Below are positions 1 to 6,129 of a stretch of 32,916 nucleotides of DNA, one piece after another. The stretch covers positions 1 to 32,916 of the forward strand of contig JAHZHL010000001.1 of the NCBI GenBank assembly GCA_019420305.1. Reading direction: 5' to 3'. Under the pieces are notes generated by a model. It made no database searches. It saw only the letters and a list, made by a program, of their open reading frames with translations, and was not told the origin of the DNA. Origin of the DNA: Bacillota bacterium (GTDB taxonomy: Bacteria; Bacillota; Clostridia; Peptostreptococcales; Anaerovoracaceae). Every line of letters begins with the position of its first letter. Position 1 is the first letter of the stretch. The position numbers and the translations under genes were made by a program.

Positions 1-1
1 G

Positions 2-298
2 CGAGAATATGAGCGAGTATCGGACGGGGTGAGTGCAAAACTTGTAAGCCTTGCATCAGTATTTGCCGTTGCAGACGGAAAAATCGTAAGATCCAGACTG
101 GTTCTGGGTGGCGTAGCGCCGATTCCTGTAAGAATCAATGAAGTAGAAGCTTTCCTCGTAGATAAAGAAATTACAAAGAGTGTCTCAGAGGAAGCTGCGG
201 AGATCGCAGTAAGGCACGTCCTCCCAATGTCAAAAACCGGATATAAAGTCCAGGAGATTAAGGCAATGATTGAAACAGCAATTATGCGTTTAGCCTAA
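2..298 (+). CDS. FAD-binding subunit of a molybdenum hydroxylase (xanthine dehydrogenase type), C-terminal part
   Basis: The reading frame is open from the window edge, so this is the 3' end of a longer gene, about 98 residues. The visible peptide (REYERVSDGVSAKLVSLASV, then a VLGGVAPIPVR segment) looks like the C-terminal domain of the CO dehydrogenase/xanthine dehydrogenase flavoprotein family, which passes electrons from the Fe-S subunit to FAD. The GTG at 29 is only an internal codon. The Fe-S and molybdopterin subunits, if present, lie outside the window, so the substrate (xanthine, nicotinate or another purine) cannot be told. A complex hairpin 70 bases downstream probably ends the transcript. 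Confidence 0.75.
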   Translation, partial: REYERVSDGVSAKLVSLASVFAVADGKIVRSRLVLGGVAPIPVRINEVEAFLVDKEITKSVSEEAAEIAVRHVLPMSKTGYKVQEIKAMIETAIMRLA

Positions 299-370
299 TC
301 GGGCAGAAGTTGCCTTGTATTCTTTGATATCGCCGTAAATGCCGTTCGGTGCACGTCGTTTTAATATAAT

Positions 371-428
371 CTGCATCGCTTAGAAATCCTCGCTTTGCGA
401 GGATTTCTTTGCTGAGCAGATGCAGTTT
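371..428 (+). terminator. Compound hairpin, probable terminator after the molybdenum-hydroxylase gene
   Basis: An inner 12-bp perfect stem (382-393 with 397-408, three-base loop TTT) is enclosed by an outer 7-bp stem (CTGCATC 371-377 with GATGCAG 419-425), with GCT/AGC pairing between them. The run of T after either stem is short (TTT), so termination strength is uncertain. It lies between two same-strand genes. Confidence 0.55.
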
Positions 429-447
429 CCCCTAATCTTTGATAATG

Positions 448-464
448 CCCGCATGGCATGCGGG
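448..464. other. Small GC-rich hairpin CCCGCAT-GGC-ATGCGGG
   Basis: A perfect 7-bp inverted repeat with a 3-base loop, without a T-run on either side. The arm sequence CCCGCAT also forms the terminator stem after jag (18386-18404). It may be a second half-terminator or an operator in the leader of the methyltransferase gene. Function unknown. Confidence 0.35.
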
Positions 465-500
465 ATAAAGTGATCTTTCTTAATGACTGGACATCTGTCA

Positions 501-529
501 TTGATTTTATAAAAAAAGACTGCTATCAT
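501..529 (+). promoter_or_regulatory. Candidate vegetative promoter of the TylF-like methyltransferase gene
   Basis: TTGATT (501-506), a 17-base spacer and TATCAT (524-529) fit a sigma-A type promoter. The expected start of transcription, near 536, gives a leader of about 45 bases before the ATG at 583. Confidence 0.55.
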
Positions 530-582
530 AAAACGAAACGAGCGAGTATCCTGCTTGATAGAGTTTATACCAAAGAGAAAGG

Positions 583-1446
583 ATGGTGGTTCCCACGAAA
601 AAAGTAGCTGTTTTGGGGGCAGGACAATTTGGAAAAACCTTTACGGGTCTTATCAATAAAAAAGGAAATAAAATCGTTGCCATAGGTGATAATAATGCGA
701 CCCTTCATGGAAAGTCTATCGACGATATACCGGTATGTTCGGTAGAAGAAACAGTTCTTCTGCGGCCAGATCTGATTCTCATCGGCGTAGCCGGAGAAGA
801 ACGCAACCTTTCTTTGAAAAAACAGGTTCTGGATTTCGGGTTTGAAGGTACGATTATCGAGGGACTTACAATACAATCTCTCTTTGATCTGCGAACGCTT
901 ACCATCCGAAAGCTGGCGGAACGGATAAAAGATCAGGACATTCCCGGCTGTATCGCGGAACTGGGTGTATTTCAGGGCGATACAGCGGCAGTGCTGAACG
1001 CACTCTTTCCAGATCGGGAACTATATCTCTTTGACACTTTCGATGGCTTTCAATCTGAAGATGTGGAAACAGAACAGTCAGAAGGCTTTTCGGATGCAAG
1101 TATTCAAGATTTTTCCTGTACCAGCGGGAAAAAGGTACTGAAAAAGATGCCTTTTCCGGAAAAGACAACGATAAAGGAAGGGCGCTTTCCCGAAACTGCT
1201 GAGGGACTTTCCACCCTTCGCTATGCCATGGTCAGTCTGGACGCGGATCTTTATGAACCGACCTTTACGGGTCTTTCTTATTTTTATCCCAGGCTGAATG
1301 ATGGCGGAATCCTAATTCTTCACGATTACGACAGCGGACAGTATCGAGGAGTGAAGCAGGCGGTAGAGGACTTTGAAAAACAGATCGGTTCTTTAAAGAT
1401 GCTGCCTCTCTGCGATCTTCATGGCACTGCGGTTGTTATCAAATAG
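583..1446 (+). CDS. TylF/MycF-type methyltransferase with N-terminal Rossmann domain
   Basis: A 287-aa protein in two parts. Residues 6-95 resemble a Rossmann dinucleotide/CoA-binding fold (VAVLGAGQFG at 8-17). Residues about 110-287 match the TylF/macrocin O-methyltransferase family: the SAM-binding segment ELGVFQGDTA (126-135), LFDTFDGF (149-156), SLDADLYEPT (218-227), and HDYDSGQYRGVKQA (247-260). The acidic residues of DADLYEP and HDYD are the usual metal/acceptor side of this family. The acceptor is probably a sugar or glycolipid, but no glycan cluster is present to support it. The start is not clear-cut: AGAAAGG directly abuts the ATG, and GTG at 586 is possible. Confidence 0.75.
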   Translation: MVVPTKKVAVLGAGQFGKTFTGLINKKGNKIVAIGDNNATLHGKSIDDIPVCSVEETVLLRPDLILIGVAGEERNLSLKKQVLDFGFEGTIIEGLTIQSLFDLRTLTIRKLAERIKDQDIPGCIAELGVFQGDTAAVLNALFPDRELYLFDTFDGFQSEDVETEQSEGFSDASIQDFSCTSGKKVLKKMPFPEKTTIKEGRFPETAEGLSTLRYAMVSLDADLYEPTFTGLSYFYPRLNDGGILILHDYDSGQYRGVKQAVEDFEKQIGSLKMLPLCDLHGTAVVIK

Positions 1447-1506
1447 CGCTGCTTGCAGAAAACAACATTTAAACGTATTGGCAAAAGAAAGGTATACAAT
1501 CATTTC

Positions 1507-2526
1507 CTAAATAGTCTGTTTTCTGACTTTGCGATATTTCTGATTCCTGCTGCTGAGTTTATCCGGGATCGTCCGTTCTATGAGTCCGGCTTTTAGCGCG
1601 GGGGTCAGATAATTTTTTCGGAAGGTCGGTCTGTGTGAAAGCCCAAGGCGTTTCATCAGCTCGGCCGCTGAAAGAGTCTGATTTCCCATAACTTTTAAGA
1701 GCTCCCGAACAAAGTCATTATCCTGGTCGCTATCCTGATCGCTATCCTGGTCGGTCTGTTTATGAATAACTTCTGCCTCACTTAGCGTATCCCGAATAAT
1801 TTCCAACATCAATTCGGCAAATACTGCACTATCCGCATCCTTATCTGCTTGAGCAAGACTATCATAATATTCCTGTTGCCGCGATTTAATAAGTTCCTCT
1901 ATCGGCAGCCAGAAAAAAACTTCTTTCCACTGCCCCAGCAGCAGACTATGCCACATTCTTCCTATTCTTCCGTTTCCATCCGCGAAAGGGTGGATAAATT
2001 CAAATTCATAATGAAAAACCGCGCTCTTAATCAGCGGATGCATAGATGAACGCTGATACCACTCAAATAGCTGCCTGATCTGTTCCGGTACAAATTCTGC
2101 TGGTGGAGCCATATGTATCAGAACATCGCCATCAAATACACCTACCCCTCCAGAGCGAAAACATCCGTTTTCTTTCATAAGTCCTCCCATCATCACTCTA
2201 TGCGCGGTGAGCAAATCTTCAATAGAAGCAGGATCAAACTGGAGCATCATCTCATACGCTTCATAAGCATTTTGAACTTCTCTGACCTCATTCGGATTTC
2301 CAAGTACACGCTTTCCATCTATAATCGCTGTAACCTGTTCCAGAGTCAGAGTATTGTGCTCAATCGCTAAAGAAGAGTGGATTGTCCGAATCCGGTTTTC
2401 TCTGCGAAGATGTGGATTAATATGTTGATCTTTCTGCAGAGATATACGTCCAACCTGCTCACTGATTTCTGATATTAAATTTATCATCTTATCCGTTATA
2501 TGAAACGGAGGTTTGTAGCTGTTCAT
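1507..2526 (-). CDS. Fic-domain protein adenylyltransferase with C-terminal winged-helix
   Basis: A 339-aa protein. The Fic core motif HPFADGNGRIGR (179-190) is intact, including the catalytic His179 and the nucleotide-binding GNGR, so it should transfer AMP (or another nucleotide moiety) to a target hydroxyl. Near the N terminus SLAIEHNTLT (52-61) aligns with the autoinhibitory (S/T)xxxE(G/N) helix of class II Fic enzymes, with His where Gly/Asn is usual. Residues 259-270 (DQDSDQDSDQDN) form an acidic tandem-repeat linker, followed by a winged-helix-like region (272-339) that may bind DNA. The start is supported by GGAAGGA six bases upstream. It is convergent with the methyltransferase gene and probably monocistronic. 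Target unknown. Confidence 0.85.
   Translation of the reverse strand: MNSYKPPFHITDKMINLISEISEQVGRISLQKDQHINPHLRRENRIRTIHSSLAIEHNTLTLEQVTAIIDGKRVLGNPNEVREVQNAYEAYEMMLQFDPASIEDLLTAHRVMMGGLMKENGCFRSGGVGVFDGDVLIHMAPPAEFVPEQIRQLFEWYQRSSMHPLIKSAVFHYEFEFIHPFADGNGRIGRMWHSLLLGQWKEVFFWLPIEELIKSRQQEYYDSLAQADKDADSAVFAELMLEIIRDTLSEAEVIHKQTDQDSDQDSDQDNDFVRELLKVMGNQTLSAAELMKRLGLSHRPTFRKNYLTPALKAGLIERTIPDKLSSRNQKYRKVRKQTI
1719..1753 (-). repeat. 12-bp tandem repeat encoding the DQDS linker of the Fic protein
   Basis: About three copies of a 12-base unit (plus strand CCTGGTCGCTAT, with variants CCTGATCGCTAT and CCTGGTCGGTCT). Gain or loss of a unit would keep the reading frame and change only linker length between the Fic core and the winged helix. 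Confidence 0.7.
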
Positions 2527-2573
2527 AAGGTTTCCTTCCCGTATAATTGCCCTTATTCATTCTCCTTAAATCT

Positions 2574-2582
2574 ATTATAACA
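2574..2582 (-). promoter_or_regulatory. Extended -10 element for the Fic gene
   Basis: On the minus strand TGTTATAAT gives a consensus TATAAT with an extended TGn, 48 bases upstream of the Fic start codon. No good -35 is visible at 16-18 bases, as is common for extended -10 promoters. Confidence 0.5.
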
Positions 2583-2624
2583 AAAAATTTAAAAATTAAG
2601 ATCCTTGATTTTCTTGTAATCCTT

Positions 2625-2786
2625 TTATCAACAAATCAAAATTCTTAGAACTTGTTACTAATTTTTCAAGGCTTCCAGAGTGGGTGAAAAGGGGAGACTC
2701 GCGAATTTTGCTTTCAAGCTCAAAATCACATCAAAAAAACGTTGAAAAATTAGTAACAAAATTGAAAAAATCGAAAGTGTTGATAA
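2625..2786. repeat. 162-bp imperfect palindromic element between the Fic gene and the MFS promoter
   Basis: Two conserved blocks occur in both arms in mirror order and at the same spacing. TTATCAACA (2625-2633) mirrors TGTTGATAA (2778-2786). The 18-base TTGTTACTAATTTTTCAA (2652-2669) mirrors its exact reverse complement (2742-2759). The 18 bases between the blocks are less conserved in both arms, and the 72-base centre (2670-2741) is not symmetrical. No ORF worth calling lies inside. It could be a small non-autonomous inverted-repeat element or a paired operator. The 300-base gap here holds otherwise only the promoters on both sides. Confidence 0.65.
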
Positions 2787-2800
2787 TTTCCTTTTCATTC

Positions 2801-2829
2801 TTGCTTTTTTTGCGCTGTCGTGGTAGAGT
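2801..2829 (+). promoter_or_regulatory. Candidate promoter of the MFS efflux gene
   Basis: TTGCTT (2801-2806), a 17-base spacer and TAGAGT (2824-2829). A start near 2836 places the leader-peptide ribosome-binding site at the very 5' end of the RNA, as is typical of antibiotic-induced attenuators. Confidence 0.5.
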
Positions 2830-2861
2830 AGGAGAGATGAAAAAGAAGGGGAGGTGGCTTG

Positions 2862-2879
2862 ATGTCGCTTATTCGCTAA
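2862..2879 (+). CDS. Leader peptide MSLIR of the MFS efflux gene
   Basis: A five-codon ORF, ATG TCG CTT ATT CGC TAA, preceded by a strong AAGGGGAGG seven to eight bases upstream. It sits between a promoter and two terminator-like hairpins ahead of a macrolide-type efflux gene, the arrangement of ribosome-stalling leader peptides in erm, mef and ABC-F resistance genes. The peptide itself does not match a leader I know. The coding bases 2869-2876 are complementary to 2948-2955, so translation would alter the RNA fold. Confidence 0.55.
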   Translation: MSLIR

Positions 2880-2905
2880 TTTAAGGACAATAAAAAATCT
2901 TTATT

Positions 2906-2933
2906 CTCATCCGGAATTGATGATGAGTTTTTT
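2906..2933 (+). terminator. First attenuator terminator in the MFS leader
   Basis: CTCATC (2906-2911) pairs with GATGAG (2922-2927), followed directly by six T (2928-2933). It lies 27 bases after the leader-peptide stop and 170 bases before the structural gene, so it would act as a conditional terminator. Confidence 0.55.
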
Positions 2934-3019
2934 GTTGTACTTATTTTGCGAATAAAGGATTCAAGCTGGCTTTACTACAATATACAGGCAGTTTCTATTT
3001 GTGTGCAAAACAAGTCGCG

Positions 3020-3049
3020 GATAACTCAGAAGAACGGGTTATCTTTTTT
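3020..3049 (+). terminator. Second attenuator terminator in the MFS leader
   Basis: GATAACTC (3020-3027) pairs with GGGTTATC (3036-3043), eight pairs with one G-U and an eight-base loop, followed by six T (3044-3049). It ends 54 bases before the MFS start codon, and its presence argues against coding use of this stretch. Confidence 0.6.
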
Positions 3050-3103
3050 ATTGTCCTTTTTCATGTAAACAATTTCAATCGAACTGGAGAAAGGATAAAT
3101 ATT

Positions 3104-4315
3104 ATGTATGAAACGAAGAAATGGAAATCAAAATTCTTTATTGTTGCCTTCGGACAAGCAATTTCCCTGTTAGGGAGCCACGGTGTCCAATTCGCGCTGA
3201 TCTGGTGGCTGGCGGAGAAAACATCATCCCCGTTAATGCTTGGAATATCCGGGCTTGTGGCATATTTGCCCATGACGCTTTTCAGTCCTGTCGCGGGAAT
3301 CGCCGCGGATCGGCTAAATCGGAAAATCATCTGCATTGTTTCTGATCTGTCAATGGGCATCCTGGTCGCTGTTTATGCGGGTCTGCTGGTTTTCTTTGAT
3401 CTGCCTGTATGGACCGTATTTATTATGCTATGCGCCAGAGGTATCGGAAATACCTTCCAGCAGCCGGCAATCCAATCCATCATTCCACAGCTGGTTCCGT
3501 CAGATCAGCTTGTAAAAATAAATGGTTGGATGCAGCTGATGAACGCCGGCTCCTTCTTCTTGGGGCCTGTAATTGGAGCTTCCCTTTACGCGGCTTTTCC
3601 AATGTCAGTAGTTTTGATCAGCGACGTAATCGGAGCTGTTTTGGCCAGCGCGGCGCTGGCTGCTGTGAAAGTTCCTGAGTTAGAGAAACACCAGTTGGAA
3701 AAAGAACCTATGGCGCGGCAGTTGAAAGAAGGATTCGCTGTCTTTCAGGCAGATTCGAAACTCTTTTATCTGGTGCTTGGAGAAGCTTTGTGCATGTTCT
3801 TTTACGCGCCACTATCGTCTTTTTATCCGCTGATGACCAGCGACTATTTTAATCTCTCCGCAATGCACGGAAGCGCTGTGGAACTTGCTTTTGCCCTTGG
3901 AATGATGATATCTTCACTGATGTTCTCAAGTGTGCTGAAGATAAAAAGAAAGATCCGAACCTCTTTTATCGGATTGTTTGGAATGGGAATTTCAGCGGCA
4001 GTCTGTGGTCTGATACCACCAACTTATTGGGGATGGTTTTTCTTCGCCGCTACCTGCGTATGTCTCGGCGCGGCAGGAAATATCCATTCCATCCCCTTAA
4101 CCGCATATATTCAGGAAACCGTTGCTCCGGAAAAAATGGGAAGGGCATTTTCCGTGCTTACCTTGATTTCCTCTGTAACAATGCCTGTAGGTTTACTGGC
4201 GGCAAGCCCTGTCGCGGAAAAAGTCGGTGTAAATGTCTGGTTTTTTCTGTCCGGCGCCAGTATGATAATTATTACAAGCTTCCTTATATGTTACAATAAA
4301 CGGAGGAATTCATAA
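3104..4315 (+). CDS. Mef-like macrolide-efflux MFS transporter
   Basis: A 403-aa polytopic membrane protein, close to the length of Mef(A). It starts KKWKSKFFIVAFGQAISLLG and carries the loop motif GIAADRLNRKII between the second and third membrane segments, VPSDQLVKINGWMQ in the centre, and a C-terminal half ending GVNVWFFLSGASMIIITSF, all in register with my memory of Mef(A/E) proteins. It should export macrolides or related drugs using the proton gradient. An upstream in-frame start (2999) is rejected because the frame there runs through a terminator. The ATG at 3104 has GGAGAAAGG at the right distance. Expression is probably controlled by the attenuator ahead of it. Substrate is inferred from family resemblance. 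Confidence 0.8.
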   Translation: MYETKKWKSKFFIVAFGQAISLLGSHGVQFALIWWLAEKTSSPLMLGISGLVAYLPMTLFSPVAGIAADRLNRKIICIVSDLSMGILVAVYAGLLVFFDLPVWTVFIMLCARGIGNTFQQPAIQSIIPQLVPSDQLVKINGWMQLMNAGSFFLGPVIGASLYAAFPMSVVLISDVIGAVLASAALAAVKVPELEKHQLEKEPMARQLKEGFAVFQADSKLFYLVLGEALCMFFYAPLSSFYPLMTSDYFNLSAMHGSAVELAFALGMMISSLMFSSVLKIKRKIRTSFIGLFGMGISAAVCGLIPPTYWGWFFFAATCVCLGAAGNIHSIPLTAYIQETVAPEKMGRAFSVLTLISSVTMPVGLLAASPVAEKVGVNVWFFLSGASMIIITSFLICYNKRRNS

Positions 4316-4317
4316 GA

Positions 4318-4452
4318 ATGATAAGTAAAAACAGGATTATCTCGAGGGAATCTTTGTGGATCCAAAATTCCGCTCCAGAGGGAGCGGAAGAGGAATATAC
4401 CATGGTTTGGAATCGAAGATTCCCTGATATTGACGAACTTTTAAATAAGTAG
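4318..4452 (+). CDS. Possible 44-aa small protein downstream of the MFS gene
   Basis: An ATG three bases after the transporter stop, with GGAGGA ten bases upstream, opens a 44-codon frame (MISKNRIISRESLWIQNSAP at the start, PDIDELLNK at the end). It is hydrophilic and acidic towards its C terminus and has no membrane segment. I do not recognise it. The same DNA shows strong nested complementarity (4346-4424), so the frame may be incidental to an RNA structure. The GNAT promoter starts inside its last codons. Confidence 0.35.
   Translation: MISKNRIISRESLWIQNSAPEGAEEEYTMVWNRRFPDIDELLNK
4346..4424 (+). other. Three-tier nested stem after the MFS gene
   Basis: GGGAATCT (4346-4353) pairs with AGATTCCC (4417-4424). 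Inside it CCAAA (4362-4366) pairs with TTTGG (4406-4410). Inside that TTCCGCTCC (4368-4376) pairs with GGAGCGGAA (4381-4389) across an AGAG tetraloop. All pairs are Watson-Crick. There is no T-run, so it is not a simple terminator. It may be a structured 3' UTR, a small RNA, or a constraint on the overlapping small ORF. Confidence 0.5.
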
Positions 4453-4458
4453 TATTCT
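4430..4458 (+). promoter_or_regulatory. Candidate promoter of the GNAT gene
   Basis: TTGACG (4430-4435), exactly 17 bases, TATTCT (4453-4458). The predicted start near 4465 leaves a leader of about 45 bases. The acetyltransferase can therefore be expressed independently of the transporter. Confidence 0.55.
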
Positions 4459-4509
4459 ATAGAGACAACCAATAAGCTGAATATTCAAAATAAATCTATG
4501 GAGGGCTCC

Positions 4510-4956
4510 ATGAATATCGTCGAAATCAAGGAAATCAGAACCCCCTGCCTGATCGATCAGCTGGTTCAGATATGGGAAGCTTCTGTAAGAGCCACACATC
4601 TCTTTTTATCTGATAAAGAAATCCGGAAAATTCGTAACTACGTTCCACAAGCATTAAGAGAAATTTCTCGCCTGATTGTTCTGGAAGATGAAAAAAAACA
4701 CCCTGTTGGTTTCATGGGAGTTGAAGATCAGAAGCTTGAAATGCTGTTTCTTTCACCCGAAAAAAGGGGAGAGGGTTTTGGAAAAAAGCTGCTTGCCTAT
4801 GGGATGAAAAACTATTCTATCAGTGAACTAGCAGTCAATGAACAAAACCCGCTCGCCAGAGGATTTTATGAGCATCTTGGTTTTCGGGTTTATAAAAGAT
4901 CAAAACATGACGAGCAGGGGAACCCTTATCCGATTTTATATATGAAACGCTATTAA
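4510..4956 (+). CDS. GNAT-family N-acetyltransferase
   Basis: A 148-aa single-domain acetyltransferase. The acetyl-CoA pyrophosphate loop is RGEGFGKKLLAYG (the R/QxxGxG/A motif), followed by NEQNPLARGFYEHLGFRVYKR, the usual motif-B end of small GNAT proteins of the YjaB type. It transfers acetyl from acetyl-CoA to an amino group of an unknown acceptor. I chose the ATG at 4510 because GGAGGG at 4500-4505 precedes it; the ATG at 4498 would overlap that site and has none of its own. The sequence ATGGA-GGGC-TCCAT around the start can fold back on itself. Its position beside a drug exporter hints at a resistance or detoxification role, by association only. Confidence 0.8.
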   Translation: MNIVEIKEIRTPCLIDQLVQIWEASVRATHLFLSDKEIRKIRNYVPQALREISRLIVLEDEKKHPVGFMGVEDQKLEMLFLSPEKRGEGFGKKLLAYGMKNYSISELAVNEQNPLARGFYEHLGFRVYKRSKHDEQGNPYPILYMKRY

Positions 4957-4959
4957 ACG

Positions 4960-4987
4960 AAAAGAGGCAACCTCTTTTGCCTCTTTT
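4960..4987 (+). terminator. Terminator of the GNAT gene
   Basis: An 11-bp perfect stem (4960-4970 with 4977-4987, loop CCTCTT) whose second arm ends in TTTT. Three bases after the stop codon. Confidence 0.8.
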
Positions 4988-5090
4988 ATCAATAAATCTC
5001 AAATTCACAGGGCGAAAACGTTGAAATTCTGGAAACAAATCAATAAAAATTGTTGATAAATTCTGGCCTATAGCGCTGATAAAAATAAAG

Positions 5091-5123
5091 AAAAAAAGAA
5101 GTATCGCCTTTTAACGATACTTC
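5091..5123 (-). terminator. Terminator of the trpS operon
   Basis: Read on the minus strand, GAAGTATCG (5123-5115) pairs with CGATACTTC (5106-5098) and is followed by seven T (5097-5091). It is just beyond the trpS stop codon and converges with the GNAT terminator. Confidence 0.85.
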
Positions 5124-5131
5124 CCAAAGTT

Positions 5132-6118
5132 TTAAACACCAAGCCCAAGCCCGAAGTTTTCCTTTACCCGCTTCATGGTCTTTTCAGCGATGGCGTTTGC
5201 CCGCTGGGCGCCATCTTTCAAAATCTGAATCAGTTCGTCTGACTGGCGGATTTCATTAAAACGCTCTTTAATAGGAGCCAGAGCCTGAGTGGTAACTTCC
5301 ACCAGATCCTTTTTAAAGTCACCGTAGCCGCATCCTTCATATTCTTTCTCAATATCAGGGATTTCCTTGCCGGAAAACGCGCTGTAGATATTCAGAAGAT
5401 TGCTTACGCCCGGTTTATTTTCCGGATCAAAGCGTATACTTCCTTCGGAATCGGTTGTAGCCCGCATAATCGACTTCTTAATCTTCGAAGGTTCATCTAA
5501 AAGAGAAATCCTGCTGTGGATATTTTCCGCGCTCTTGCTCATTTTCTTAGATGGATCATCCAGAGCCATGATTCTGGCTCCGGCCTTTAAAAATCTTCCA
5601 TCCGGAACCACAAAGGTCTTTTTATATTTATTATTGACACGTATGGCAATATCGCGGCAAAGCTCGATATGCTGTTTCTGATCGTTTCCTACAGGAACGA
5701 TATCCGCGTCATACAGCAGAATATCGGCAGCCATCAGAATCGGATAGGTGAAAAGCCCTGCCGGAGCGGACTCTTTTCCCTTACTCTTATCTTTAAACTG
5801 GGTCATTCTGGAAAGCTCGCCTGTATAGGAATTACAGGTGAGAACCCAGGAAAGCTCCGCATGACCCGGTACATCGGATTGTACAAATACGATAGACTTT
5901 TTCGGATCAATTCCCACAGCCAGATACAGAGCTGCCACATCCAGCGTATGCTGTCTCAGTTCCTTTGGATTCTGCGGAACGGTAATCGAATGCATATCCA
6001 CGATGCAGTAAATACATTCATTTTCTTCCTGCAGTTCTACAAACTGCCGGATCGCTCCGAGATAATTTCCGATATGAATATTTCCTGTGGGCTGAACGCC
6101 CGAAAAAACCCTTTTCAT
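5132..6118 (-). CDS. trpS: Tryptophanyl-tRNA synthetase
   Basis: A 328-aa class I aminoacyl-tRNA synthetase, normal length for the bacterial enzyme. HIGN (15-18) and KMSKS (192-196) are the two ATP-binding signatures. GNDQKQHIELCRDIA (144-158) and the MTQFKDKS segment (105-112) are typical of TrpRS. It charges tRNA-Trp in the cytoplasm. AGGAGG seven bases ahead of the ATG overlaps the stop codon of sigB, and only 11 bases separate the two genes. There is therefore no room for the T-box leader that often controls trpS; it appears to be transcribed with rsbW and sigB. Confidence 0.96.
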   Translation of the reverse strand: MKRVFSGVQPTGNIHIGNYLGAIRQFVELQEENECIYCIVDMHSITVPQNPKELRQHTLDVAALYLAVGIDPKKSIVFVQSDVPGHAELSWVLTCNSYTGELSRMTQFKDKSKGKESAPAGLFTYPILMAADILLYDADIVPVGNDQKQHIELCRDIAIRVNNKYKKTFVVPDGRFLKAGARIMALDDPSKKMSKSAENIHSRISLLDEPSKIKKSIMRATTDSEGSIRFDPENKPGVSNLLNIYSAFSGKEIPDIEKEYEGCGYGDFKKDLVEVTTQALAPIKERFNEIRQSDELIQILKDGAQRANAIAEKTMKRVKENFGLGLGV

Positions 6119-6129
6119 TTATTCGCCTC

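Larger units (their letters stand above)
2856..2966 (+). promoter_or_regulatory. Long-range stem enclosing leader peptide and first terminator
   Basis: GCTTGA (2857-2862) can pair with TCAAGC (about 2961-2966), and TTATTCGC (2869-2876) with GCGAATAA (2948-2955), enclosing the first terminator. The leader-peptide start and coding bases are therefore part of a stem that a translating or stalled ribosome would open. This supports RNA-based control of the transporter, but the exact switch cannot be decided by reading. Confidence 0.45.

Noticed and set aside
2684..2884. 66-aa plus-strand ORF before the MFS gene
   Set aside because: It spans the palindromic element, the candidate promoter and the leader peptide in another frame; Lys/Ser/Phe-rich composition reflects AT-rich non-coding DNA.
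2999..3103. Longer N terminus for the MFS transporter (start at 2999)
   Set aside because: The extension runs through a hairpin plus T-run and lacks a ribosome-binding site; the ATG at 3104 has one and matches homologues.
6119..6129. T-box leader for trpS
   Set aside because: Only 11 bases separate sigB and trpS, with no specifier stem or T-box sequence.
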